Assembly (NCBI RefSeq): GCF_044628455.1
Contig: NZ_JBIYZW010000002.1
Span: forward strand, 868,001 to 932,000
Direction: 5' to 3'
Length of the DNA stretch: 64,000 nucleotides
Source: Solirubrum sp044628455
GTDB lineage: Bacteria; Bacteroidota; Bacteroidia; Cytophagales; Hymenobacteraceae
Each line of letters begins with the position of its first letter. Within the stretch, counting starts at the first letter, position 1. The notes beneath the pieces were generated by a model, which worked only from the letters and a program-made list of their open reading frames with translations, did no database searches and had not been told where the DNA came from. Positions 29,227 to 36,834 of this stretch are shown piece by piece. Position numbers and translations under genes: made by a program.

Positions 29227-30894
29227 ATGAGCGACCAGCCCACCATTATTTTCTCCATGGCCGGGGTCACCAAGGTGTACCCGCCGCAGAAAACCGTTCT
29301 CAAGAACATCTACCTCTCCTTTTTCTACGGCGCCAAAATCGGCGTGCTCGGCCTCAACGGCTCGGGTAAGTCCTCACTGCTGAAGGTCATTGCCGGCGTC
29401 GACAAGCAGATTCAGGGCGACGTGGTGTGGTCGCCGGGCTACTCAGTGGGCTACCTCGAGCAGGAGCCCCAGCTCGACCCCACCAAGACGGTGCTGGAAG
29501 TGGTGCAGGAAGGCACCGCCGAAACGGTGGCCCTGCTCAAGGAATTCGAGGAAATCAACGAGGCCTTCGGCGGCGAAGACCCCGACTTCGACAAGCTGCT
29601 GGAACGCCAGGGCACGGTGCAGGAGCGCCTCGACCAGCTCGACGCCTGGAACCTCGACTCGAAGCTGGAGCGGGCCATGGACGCGCTGCGCACCCCCGCG
29701 CCCGACGCCATCATCGGCAACCTCTCGGGCGGGGAAAAGCGCCGCGTGGCCCTCTGCCGCCTCTTGCTGCAGGAGCCCGACGTGCTCTTGCTCGACGAAC
29801 CCACCAACCACCTCGACGCCGAGTCGGTGCTGTGGCTGGAGCAGCACCTGCAGCAGTACAAGGGCACCGTCATTGCCGTGACCCACGACCGGTACTTCCT
29901 CGACAACGTGGCGGGCTGGATTCTGGAGCTGGACCGCGGCGAGGGCATTCCGTGGAAGGGCAACTACTCTTCGTGGCTGGAGCAGAAGTCGAACCGCCTG
30001 GCCCAGGAAGAGAAAACCGAGAGCAAGCGCCAGAAAACCCTGCAGCGCGAGCTGGAGTGGGTGCGCATGGCCCCCAAGGCCCGCCAGGCCAAGAGCAAGG
30101 CCCGCCTGGCCGGCTACGACAAGATGGTGTCGGCCGATGCCAAGGAAAAGGAGCAGAAGCTGGAGCTGTTCATCCCCGACGGCCCGCGCCTGGGCGCCCA
30201 GGTTATCGAGGCCGAGGGGCTGACCAAATCGTTCGGCGACAAGCTGCTGTTTGAGAACCTCTCGTTCTCCTTGCCCCAGGGCGGCATCGTGGGCATCATC
30301 GGGCCCAACGGTGCCGGCAAAACCACCTTGTTCCGCCTTATCACCGGCCAGCTCGAGCCCGACGCGGGCACCTTCGTAGTCGGCCCCACCGTGCAGACGG
30401 CCTACGTGGATCAGCAGCACGACACGCTGGAGCCCAACAAGTCGGTGTTTGAGACAATTTCGGGCGGCACCGAAACCATGCTGCTGGCCGGCCGCCCGGT
30501 GAATGCCCGCGCCTACGTGAGCAACTTCAACTTCCGCGGCGGCGACCAGGAAAAGAAAGTCGGCTCGCTCTCGGGCGGCGAGCGGAACCGGGTGCACCTG
30601 GCCACTACCCTCAAGCAGGGCGCCAACCTGCTGCTGCTCGACGAACCCACCAACGACCTCGACGTGAATGCCATCCGGGCGCTGGAAGACGCGCTGGAAA
30701 ACTTCGCCGGCTGCGCCGTCATCATCAGCCACGACCGGTGGTTTCTCGACCGCCTAGCCACCCACATCCTGGCCTTCGAGGGCGACTCGCAGGTGGTGTG
30801 GTTCGAGGGCAACTTCTCCGACTACGAGGAAGCCAAGAAAAAGCGCCTGGGCGACGTGGAGCCCAAGCGCGTGCGCTACCGCAGCCTGAACTAA
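29227..30894 (+). CDS. ettA: Energy-dependent translational throttle ABC-F protein
   Basis: 555 aa from ATG 29227 (MSDQPTIIFSMAGVTKVYPP), the canonical length and start of EttA. Two ABC domains: Walker A GLNGSGKSS and GPNGAGKTT, signatures LSGGEKRRVAL and LSGGERNRVHL, Walker B LLLDEPTNHLD and LLLDEPTNDLD. A short arm (ERQGTVQERLDQLDAWN) and the charged interdomain linker (KTESKRQKTLQRELEWV) are EttA-like. It binds the ribosomal E site and gates the first elongation step by ATP/ADP ratio. Its C-terminal KRLGDVEPKRVRYRSLN is echoed by a remnant at 32902. Confidence 0.95.
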   Translation: MSDQPTIIFSMAGVTKVYPPQKTVLKNIYLSFFYGAKIGVLGLNGSGKSSLLKVIAGVDKQIQGDVVWSPGYSVGYLEQEPQLDPTKTVLEVVQEGTAETVALLKEFEEINEAFGGEDPDFDKLLERQGTVQERLDQLDAWNLDSKLERAMDALRTPAPDAIIGNLSGGEKRRVALCRLLLQEPDVLLLDEPTNHLDAESVLWLEQHLQQYKGTVIAVTHDRYFLDNVAGWILELDRGEGIPWKGNYSSWLEQKSNRLAQEEKTESKRQKTLQRELEWVRMAPKARQAKSKARLAGYDKMVSADAKEKEQKLELFIPDGPRLGAQVIEAEGLTKSFGDKLLFENLSFSLPQGGIVGIIGPNGAGKTTLFRLITGQLEPDAGTFVVGPTVQTAYVDQQHDTLEPNKSVFETISGGTETMLLAGRPVNARAYVSNFNFRGGDQEKKVGSLSGGERNRVHLATTLKQGANLLLLDEPTNDLDVNAIRALEDALENFAGCAVIISHDRWFLDRLATHILAFEGDSQVVWFEGNFSDYEEAKKKRLGDVEPKRVRYRSLN

Positions 30895-30914
30895 GGGCGA
30901 ACCTGAGTTTGAGT

Positions 30915-30950
30915 AAACGCGCCGCCGGAAGCAGTTCCGGCGGCGCGTTT
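30915..30950. terminator. Bidirectional terminator between ettA and the small membrane protein gene
   Basis: AAACGCGCCGCCGGAA, a 4-nt loop and TTCCGGCGGCGCGTTT form a 16-bp perfect stem followed by CGTTTC. It lies between convergent genes. Confidence 0.82.
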
Positions 30951-30987
30951 CGTTTCAGGGGCTGGGTCAGCAAAGCCCCGGCCGCGG

Positions 30988-31314
30988 CTACGCCGGGCGG
31001 GCCCGGGCAGCGGCCGGGCGGGCTTCACCCATAGCGGCGGCCTGGCTGAGCGCCTCCACTGCCCGGTTAAAGTCCCGGGCCTCGGCTTCGGCGCCGGCCA
31101 GGGTGGCGCGGGCTTCGCTGAGCAGCTGCTCGCCGGGCTGCATTTCCTTGCGGTGGAGCAGCAGGGCCAGCAGCACGAAGGAAAGCAGCGGCAGGGCCGC
31201 GCCCAGCCCAAACCACAGCCAGAACGAGCGGCCGTAGCTGTAGGCACAGTAGGCCGTGAGCAGGGGCAGAAACCCCAGTACCACCAGCAGGCCAAATAGG
31301 AGGTCAATCACCAT
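30988..31314 (-). CDS. Small membrane protein, function unknown
   Basis: 108 aa from ATG 31314. Two membrane spans (VIDLLFGLLVVLGFLPLLTAYCA and FWLWFGLGAALPLLSFVLLALLL) are followed by a cytosolic Ala/Glu-rich helix. No family recognised. It begins 39 nt after the actC stop on the same strand, so it probably belongs to that transcript. Confidence 0.7.
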   Translation of the reverse strand: MVIDLLFGLLVVLGFLPLLTAYCAYSYGRSFWLWFGLGAALPLLSFVLLALLLHRKEMQPGEQLLSEARATLAGAEAEARDFNRAVEALSQAAAMGEARPAAARARPA

Positions 31315-31353
31315 AGCAGAGAAAGGAAGAGGGAGCGGGGTAAGCAAAAGCAG

Positions 31354-32805
31354 CTACCGGGCCAGCACCCGGGGCTGCGGGGCGGCCGGGTCCGGCTGGC
31401 GTTGGGCCGGCGCGGCCCCGGCGCCGTGGTTGGGTCCGCCGTAGGTGGGGCCGTTGTCGACGCCGTACTTGAGGATGGTTTTGACCTCGGCCATGTTGAT
31501 GACGGGGAAGAACTTGGCAAAGAGCAGGAACAGGGTGAAGAACAGGCCCAAGGTGCCCACGTAGATGCCGATGTCGATCCAGGAGGGCGAGAACATGGCC
31601 CAGGAGGAGGGGATGTAGTCGCGGTGCAGCGAGGTGACGATAATCACGAAGCGCTCGAACCACATGCCGATGTTGACGATGATCGAGAGGATGAACGTGG
31701 CCGGGATGGAGTAGCGCACGCGGCGGATCCACACCAGCTGGGGCGAAATCACGTTGCAGGTCATCATGGCCCAGTAGGCCCACCAGTAGGGGCCTGTGGC
31801 CCGGTTGATGAAGGCGTACTGCTCGAACTCCACCTGCGAGTACCAGGCGATGAAGAACTCCGTGATGTAGGCCACGCCCACGATCGAGCCGGTAATCATC
31901 ATGATCTTGTTCATCAGGGCGATGTGCTCCAGGGTGATGTAGTCCTCGAGCTTGAACACGACGCGGGTGATGAGCATCAGGGTCAGCACCATGGCGAAGC
32001 CCGAGAAGATGGCTCCGGCCACGAAGTAGGGCGGGAAGATGGTGGTGTGCCAGCCCGGCACGACCGAGGTGGCAAAGTCCATCGACACGATCGTGTGCAC
32101 CGACAGCACCAGCGGGGTCGACACGCCGGCCAGGATCAAGGACACGGTCTCGTAGCGCGACCAGTGCTTGGCCCCGCCCTTCCAGCCGAAGCTCAACAGG
32201 GCGTAGGCGCGGCGCGCGATGGGGCCCGTGGCCCGGTCGCGGATGGTGGCGAAGTCCGGCACCAGGCCCGTGTACCAGAACACGAGCGAGACGGAGAAGT
32301 AGGTGGAAATGGCAAACACGTCCCAAAGCAAGGGCGAGTTGAAGTTCGCCCACAGCGAGCCAAATGGGTTCTGGAAGGGAAACACCCAGAACATCAGCCA
32401 GGGCCGCCCGAGGTGAAGCACGGGATACATGGCCGCGCAGATGACGGCGAAGATGGTCATGGCCTCGGCGGCGCGGTTGATGGAGGAGCGCCACTTCTGG
32501 CGGAACAGCAGCAGCACGGCCGAGATAAGCGTGCCGGCGTGGCCGATGCCCACCCACCACACGAAGTTGGTGATGTCCCAGGCCCAGCCCACCGTCTTAT
32601 TCAGGCCCCACTCCCCGATGCCGTACCACAGCGTGCGGTACACCGAGTAGAAGAAGATGCCCAGCAGCAGCAGCGCCCCGCCCAGCGCGGCCAGCCAGCG
32701 CCGGTTGGGGCGGGCCTCCACGTGGCGGGCCACGTCTTCGGTCACATCGTGCAAGGTCTTGCCGCCGGTAATCAGGGGCAGGCGAACGGGCGAAACATGC
32801 TGCAT
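31354..32805 (-). CDS. actC: ActC-like NrfD/PsrC quinol-interacting membrane subunit
   Basis: 483 aa from ATG 32805 (MQHVSPVRLPLITGGKT). About ten membrane spans. NrfD features: TNFVWWVGIGHAGTLISAVLLLFRQ, the HLGRPWL segment, SLVFWYTGLVPDFA, VLSVHTIVSMDFATSVVPGWH and FERFVIIVTSLHRDY. This is the ActC/ActF type of alternative complex III, which oxidises quinol in place of bc1. The rest of an act cluster is not adjacent: downstream is only a small membrane protein, upstream an ettA remnant. The C-terminus carries a Pro/Gly/Ala-rich tail. Confidence 0.88.
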   Translation of the reverse strand: MQHVSPVRLPLITGGKTLHDVTEDVARHVEARPNRRWLAALGGALLLLGIFFYSVYRTLWYGIGEWGLNKTVGWAWDITNFVWWVGIGHAGTLISAVLLLFRQKWRSSINRAAEAMTIFAVICAAMYPVLHLGRPWLMFWVFPFQNPFGSLWANFNSPLLWDVFAISTYFSVSLVFWYTGLVPDFATIRDRATGPIARRAYALLSFGWKGGAKHWSRYETVSLILAGVSTPLVLSVHTIVSMDFATSVVPGWHTTIFPPYFVAGAIFSGFAMVLTLMLITRVVFKLEDYITLEHIALMNKIMMITGSIVGVAYITEFFIAWYSQVEFEQYAFINRATGPYWWAYWAMMTCNVISPQLVWIRRVRYSIPATFILSIIVNIGMWFERFVIIVTSLHRDYIPSSWAMFSPSWIDIGIYVGTLGLFFTLFLLFAKFFPVINMAEVKTILKYGVDNGPTYGGPNHGAGAAPAQRQPDPAAPQPRVLAR

Positions 32806-32901
32806 AACCCAGGAAGAGTTGGTATGCCGCAAAGCACGCCGCCCCACCGCCCGCAAACCTTGATTGCACGCAAGATTTCGGGGTGGGGAGTATTGCTTAC
32901 C

Positions 32902-32970
32902 GAGGTAGGGAAGGCTAAGGAAAAGCGCTTAGGTGACGTAGAGCCCGGGCGGGTGCGCTAGCGGAGTAAG
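32902..32970 (+). pseudogene. Remnant of an ettA-like 3' end
   Basis: Read in frame from 32902 this gives KEKRLGDVEPGRVR, then TAG, then RS. The EttA C-terminus at about 30840-30894 reads KKKRLGDVEPKRVRYRSLN. Twelve consecutive aligned residues differ at only one, the codon for Tyr has become TAG, and most base differences are synonymous. Nothing upstream of the fragment resembles EttA. It is a decayed duplicate, not a gene. Confidence 0.7.
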
Positions 32971-33118
32971 CTCGCCGAAAGCCCAGATAATAAGGTTCAG
33001 GTGCCTATGCGTAGGTACCTGGACGCTGTTGTTTTTTATAGCAGCTAGTAAATAGATTCAAAAGTTTCACAACTTGGAACGCCCCAAACCACTTCAGTAA
33101 ACCAACTGCTTTACTTCT

Positions 33119-34072
33119 ATGGCTCGATTTGTTACCGGCAAAGAGTTAGAGGACGTTATCTATGACATCATATTCAGTGCTAAAGATCAATTAGTGCTGA
33201 TGTCTCCTTATATCAAACTAGATCAATACTTTCCTAAACTGCTCGAAAAGCACAAAGGGAATCCGCAGCTGCATATATTAATAGTATTTGGTAAAAATGA
33301 AAGGGATGTATCGCGTAGTGTTAGTAAAGAGGATATTAGTTATTTTTGCCAATTTCCAAATGTGACAATAGTGTATGTGCCTAATCTTCATGCCAAATAC
33401 TATGGCAACGAAACGAAGGGAGTTATTACTTCAATAAATTTATACGACTTTTCTTTTAAAAATAATATTGAGTTTGGTGTTTATACGGAGCACTCCGAGT
33501 TAATGAACACGCTGAGTAGTGCAATAAATAAGAAGACCCTCGATGATGAAGCTTATTTTGGGGCAATGCGTGTCGCAAAAGAGCACGATGTTATTTTTGC
33601 GAAACGTCCGGTGTTTAAGCAGAAGGCTCTGTCAAAATTTTTAGGTGGATTGCTGGGTGGGAAAGATTACATGACTTCTCAAGTGCTCTGTGACAATGTT
33701 GAAGCCTTACTCATGGGGCGAACTTATGAGAAGAGGCGGTTAGCAGATTTTAAGTTTGAGCTAGACTTCCAGCAAGACATTACTTCAACTGCTCGACCAA
33801 CCCGGGCTGAAGTGGAAGCCGCAAGCCCTAACCCAACTCCCCAGAAATTCAATGAAAGAAGGGTGGAAACAAAAAATGCCAAGCCCGAAATGGGTTATTG
33901 CATCAGAACAGGCGAACCTATACCATTCAACTTGGAGCGGCCATTGAGTTACCAAGCTTATCGGGTTTGGGCAGAATACGGCGACTATGATTACCCTGAG
34001 CGCTACTGTCACAAAACAGGGAAATTTTCTCGCGGGAGAACCAGCATGCGAAATCCGGTGCTTTACCGCTAA
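33119..34072 (+). CDS. PLD-like domain protein with degenerate C-terminal zinc-ribbon-like module
   Basis: 317 aa. Base composition is far more AT-rich than all neighbours, a sign of transfer. The N-terminal half is a phospholipase-D-like fold with one HKD-type motif: LHAKYYGNE followed by ITSINLYDFSFKNNIEFG. Members with a single motif act as dimers, often on nucleic acids (nucleases). The C-terminal 60 residues (GYCIRTGEPIPFN...YCHKTGKFSRG) look like a Cys-pair module in which only one Cys of each pair remains. It is followed by the HNH gene after 77 nt. Activity (nuclease or lipase) cannot be settled. Confidence 0.75.
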   Translation: MARFVTGKELEDVIYDIIFSAKDQLVLMSPYIKLDQYFPKLLEKHKGNPQLHILIVFGKNERDVSRSVSKEDISYFCQFPNVTIVYVPNLHAKYYGNETKGVITSINLYDFSFKNNIEFGVYTEHSELMNTLSSAINKKTLDDEAYFGAMRVAKEHDVIFAKRPVFKQKALSKFLGGLLGGKDYMTSQVLCDNVEALLMGRTYEKRRLADFKFELDFQQDITSTARPTRAEVEAASPNPTPQKFNERRVETKNAKPEMGYCIRTGEPIPFNLERPLSYQAYRVWAEYGDYDYPERYCHKTGKFSRGRTSMRNPVLYR

Positions 34073-34149
34073 ATGGCAATACCAATAGAATAGCTTGCTA
34101 TTTAAGGGTTGGCTTTTTTGATAATCACATATCACAGCCATTCGGTAAC

Positions 34150-35112
34150 GTGCGCGGGTCACTTGTAAGCCTTTACCTCCACCGCTTCACCCACCTGCGC
34201 GTAGCTTCCAGCCGCCAGCACGGCGAGGCCCCCTACAAGCCGGCCCTGCTGCTGGCCGTGCTCGACGGCATCGAGGACGGCAGCATCCTCGGCAACCGCA
34301 TCTACATCACCCCCGAGCTGCTGGCCGCCTTCCGCAGCCTCTGCGGCGCCCTGAGTGCCTCGGCTCTCTTCAAGGCCAACGACTTCTCGCTGCCCTTCTA
34401 CCACCTCTCGGGCGACAAGTTCTGGCACCTACGCACCCGGCCGGGGCTGGAAGTGCTGCTCACGGCCTCTCGCTCGGTCAAGAGCTTCCGCAGCCTGCGC
34501 GAAACCGTCGACTACGCCTTTCTCGACGCCGAGCTGTGGGCCCAGCTGCAGCAGCCCGCCGCCCGCGAGGAGCTGCGTCAGGCCCTGCTAGGGCGCTACT
34601 TTCCCCACACCCGCGCCCGTTACCAGCCCACCGCCGGGGCCGCGGCCGTGCAAGCCATTCAGCAGCAGATGCTGCAGGAGCCCGCCGCGCTCTACCGCAC
34701 CCACGTCGCCGCCGCCGACGAGCTGGACGTGGCCGTGCGCAGCGGCCTGTTCAAGCGCGTGGTGCTCGCGGCCTATGACCACACCTGCGCCATTTCGGGG
34801 CTGAAGCTGGTGAGCACCCGCGGCTCGGCGCCCAACCCCCTGCTCGACGCCTGCCACATCGTGCCCTGGGCCGTGAGCCACGACGACACCCTGCCCAACG
34901 GCTTGGCCCTGACGCCCACCCTGCACCGCGCCTTCGACCGCCGGCTGCTGTGGGTCGACGACGACTACCGCGTGCGCCTGGCCGAGGGCTTTGGCGAGCT
35001 GGCCGGCGAGGCGCACGGCATCCGGCAGTTTGCCGGCCAGGCGCTGCACCTACCCAAGCAACCCGAGTGGTGGCCCCGCATCGAAAACTTCCGCACCCAG
35101 CGCGGCGCCTGA
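34150..35112 (+). CDS. HNH endonuclease with SBD-like N-terminal domain (putative modification-dependent restriction enzyme)
   Basis: 320 aa from GTG 34150. Residues about 1-150 contain APYKPALLLAVLDGI and LPFYHLSGDKFWHL, which fit the pattern PHKPLLLL...YPFWxLxxDGxWxL of sulfur-binding domains that read phosphorothioate DNA in ScoMcrA-type type IV enzymes. The C-terminal HNH_2 domain has CAISG, DACHIVPW, NGLALTPTLHRAFD, giving the H-N-H residues. No methylase or dnd genes are nearby, as expected for a type IV enzyme. HNH is certain; the SBD call is an inference from motif similarity. Confidence 0.78.
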   Translation: MRGSLVSLYLHRFTHLRVASSRQHGEAPYKPALLLAVLDGIEDGSILGNRIYITPELLAAFRSLCGALSASALFKANDFSLPFYHLSGDKFWHLRTRPGLEVLLTASRSVKSFRSLRETVDYAFLDAELWAQLQQPAAREELRQALLGRYFPHTRARYQPTAGAAAVQAIQQQMLQEPAALYRTHVAAADELDVAVRSGLFKRVVLAAYDHTCAISGLKLVSTRGSAPNPLLDACHIVPWAVSHDDTLPNGLALTPTLHRAFDRRLLWVDDDYRVRLAEGFGELAGEAHGIRQFAGQALHLPKQPEWWPRIENFRTQRGA

Positions 35113-35177
35113 CCCTTGTGCGGCGGTCAGCGGCATCGGCCGCGGGGAGTAGCCTGCGGTTGAGGCCGCTCCACGGC

Positions 35178-35261
35178 TTGTCCAGAATCACCAAAAAAAT
35201 CGACCGTTCCGGACTAATCTTGTCCAGAACCGCGTATTTTTTGGGTAGTTCTGGACAACTC
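35178..35261 (+). promoter_or_regulatory. Two tandem 42-bp palindromic operators before the XRE gene
   Basis: Unit 1 (35178-35219) has arms TTGTCCAGAAT and GTTCCGGACTA. Unit 2 (35220-35261) has TTGTCCAGAAC and GTTCTGGACAA. Both have a 17-nt AT-rich spacer and the same 42-nt length, exactly four helical turns. Unit 2 arms are a perfect 11-bp inverted repeat. A TAATCTTG -7-like box (35215-35222) straddles the junction. The second unit ends where the gene's first possible start codon (TTG 35262) begins. Confidence 0.65.
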
Positions 35262-35267
35262 TTGCCC

Positions 35268-35897
35268 GTGGCCCGCGCCCTTACCCTTGCCCTTCCCTCC
35301 AACACCCTCGAAGCCGCCATTCGGGCCCATTTCGGCCTGGCGCAGGCCGAGCTGGCTCGCTACCTGGGCGTGAGTGCCAGCCTCGTGGCCAAGGTCGAAG
35401 CCGGCCGGCGCCGGCCCTCCCGGCCGGTGGAGCAGCGCCTCACCCGCCTGGGCGACCTGCTGCCTCCGCCCACGGGGCAGGGGCCGGTTGCACCCCGCTT
35501 CGCCGCCGCGCCGCTGCCCCCGCCGCCGGTAGTCGAGCTGCCCGATTTCGGCGCGGCGCTGCCCCTGGCCCCGTTGCGCTGGCGGCAGGCGCAGGTGTTG
35601 GCCCAGGCCTCGCGGCTGCGCTGGCAGCTGCACCAGGCCGGCAAGGGTGCCGCCTTGCAGCAGCGGCGCGAGTGGGGCCTGGCTCAGCTGCAGGCGGCCC
35701 TGGGGCCGGCCGCGCTGCCCGACCCCGCCGAGCAGGCGCACGTTGGTCGTTGGCTTGCGGTGCTGGCCGCCGACGTGCAGGCGGCCGCGCCGACGCCCGC
35801 CGCCCGCGCCGCCCAGGCCCTGGCCGTGCTGCGCCTGCTGACCCTCGACGCCGAAGCCGCTGCCCTGGCCCCGCTGGTAGCCGCCGCGGGCGGCTGA
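35268..35897 (+). CDS. XRE-type HTH regulator
   Basis: 209 aa from GTG 35268 (TTG 35262 also possible); no ATG lies near. An HTH_3 domain occupies residues about 12-60 (FGLAQAELARYLGVSASLVAKVEAGRRRPSRPVEQRL). The remainder is an Ala/Leu/Gln-rich helical region without a known motif, possibly for dimerisation. Preceded immediately by paired palindromes that it probably binds, so autoregulation is likely. Frame open upstream to 34950 overlaps the HNH gene and should not be counted. Confidence 0.72.
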   Translation: MARALTLALPSNTLEAAIRAHFGLAQAELARYLGVSASLVAKVEAGRRRPSRPVEQRLTRLGDLLPPPTGQGPVAPRFAAAPLPPPPVVELPDFGAALPLAPLRWRQAQVLAQASRLRWQLHQAGKGAALQQRREWGLAQLQAALGPAALPDPAEQAHVGRWLAVLAADVQAAAPTPAARAAQALAVLRLLTLDAEAAALAPLVAAAGG

Positions 35898-36038
35898 GCT
35901 GGGCTACGACCAGTCGGGGGTACTATGCCGGGAAAAATATTGATTATGTTATTGTTTATCCGGTTTTTTTGCTATTCTTACTCCGGCTCCACTGCTAGGG
36001 GCACCAGCGTATTCTTTCATCTTTTTCCCCTTACCCGT

Positions 36039-36458
36039 ATGTCTCTTCCGCTTGAATTACTCACCACGCCGGCCCTGTGCGAAGACGCCCAGACCGAACT
36101 CCAACTCGAAATCGATGACCTGACGTTGCGCCAGGCCAACTACGACCACCGCGACGGCAAGGCCACCATCCGCGCTGCCGACATGGCCGCGGAAATAACC
36201 ATCCTCGACCAGGACATTACCGACCTCACCAACCAACTGGCCAACATGGCCGCCGACAGCCGCTACCGCCCGCGCCGCGAGGCCGAGCTGCGCGCCGCCG
36301 TCAAGCGCCGCGGCGACCTGGCCGCTGCCCTGGACAGCAACGGCCCGGTGGCCGTATTCCGCCTCGCCGTGGATGCGCGCCAGGTAGCCGTGCAGGTGGC
36401 CGAGCTGAACCTGGCCAAAGCGGCCCTCGCCGCGCACCGCGCCAGCCTGCCGGCCTGA
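36039..36458 (+). CDS. Coiled-coil protein, function unknown
   Basis: 139 aa from ATG 36039 (MSLPLELLTTPALCED). Two helical blocks with heptad character (AQTELQLEIDDLTLRQANYDH; ITDLTNQLANMAADS). No signal peptide. It has its own terminator. The 140 nt upstream are AT-richer than the coding region and probably hold its promoter. Family not recognised. Confidence 0.65.
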   Translation: MSLPLELLTTPALCEDAQTELQLEIDDLTLRQANYDHRDGKATIRAADMAAEITILDQDITDLTNQLANMAADSRYRPRREAELRAAVKRRGDLAAALDSNGPVAVFRLAVDARQVAVQVAELNLAKAALAAHRASLPA

Positions 36459-36481
36459 TAGCCCCGTCCCTGGCAGGAGCC

Positions 36482-36511
36482 CCGCCCGCCCCGGTATGCC
36501 GGGGCGGGCGG
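36482..36511 (+). terminator. Intrinsic terminator after the coiled-coil gene
   Basis: CCGCCCGCCCCGG, loop TATG, then the exact 13-nt complement, followed by CGTTGTTT. Confidence 0.75.
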
Positions 36512-36730
36512 CGTTGTTTACGGGGCGGGCACAAAGCCGCGCCGACTGCCCGGGTCGTTGGGCCTGCCGAAAGCAGACCTGCTCCTGGAGTGCGGCGGCG
36601 CGCCTCCAACTCGTCAAAAGAGCGGTGGAGCACCCCCTAGCCCCCCTGGGAACGGTTGTCCGCCCTGGCTTGGGCGCCCCTGCTTAGGAGTGCCTGACCG
36701 GCCCCGCGCAGCCGAAGGTTGCCGTTAGGC

Positions 36731-36795
36731 AAGCATCTCTACCGCTTCTCTGTTCGGTAGAGATGCTTCGACTGGGCTCAGCAGGACGGCCAACA
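36731..36795. repeat. Hairpin with REP-like GAGATGCTTCGACT...GCTCAGCA sequence
   Basis: A 14-bp perfect stem (AAGCATCTCTACCG, 36731-36744; complement 36755-36768) with a 10-nt loop runs into CGACTGGGCTCAGCAGGACG. The 'ATGCTTCGACT-GCTCAGCA-GACG' word is a dispersed intergenic repeat type met in many GC-rich genomes (recollection, not searched). It sits in the 376-bp gap between the coiled-coil gene and the antiporter gene; the rest of that gap shows nothing but the terminator. Confidence 0.55.
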
Positions 36796-36834
36796 ACAGC
36801 GCGGAAAAGCCTTGGTAGTTTGCGGGCCGCCCCG

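Noticed and set aside
34950..35267. Upstream extension of the XRE gene into the HNH gene
   Set aside because: The extra residues are Arg/Pro-rich out-of-frame HNH sequence and would run through the operator; GTG 35268 or TTG 35262 fits better.
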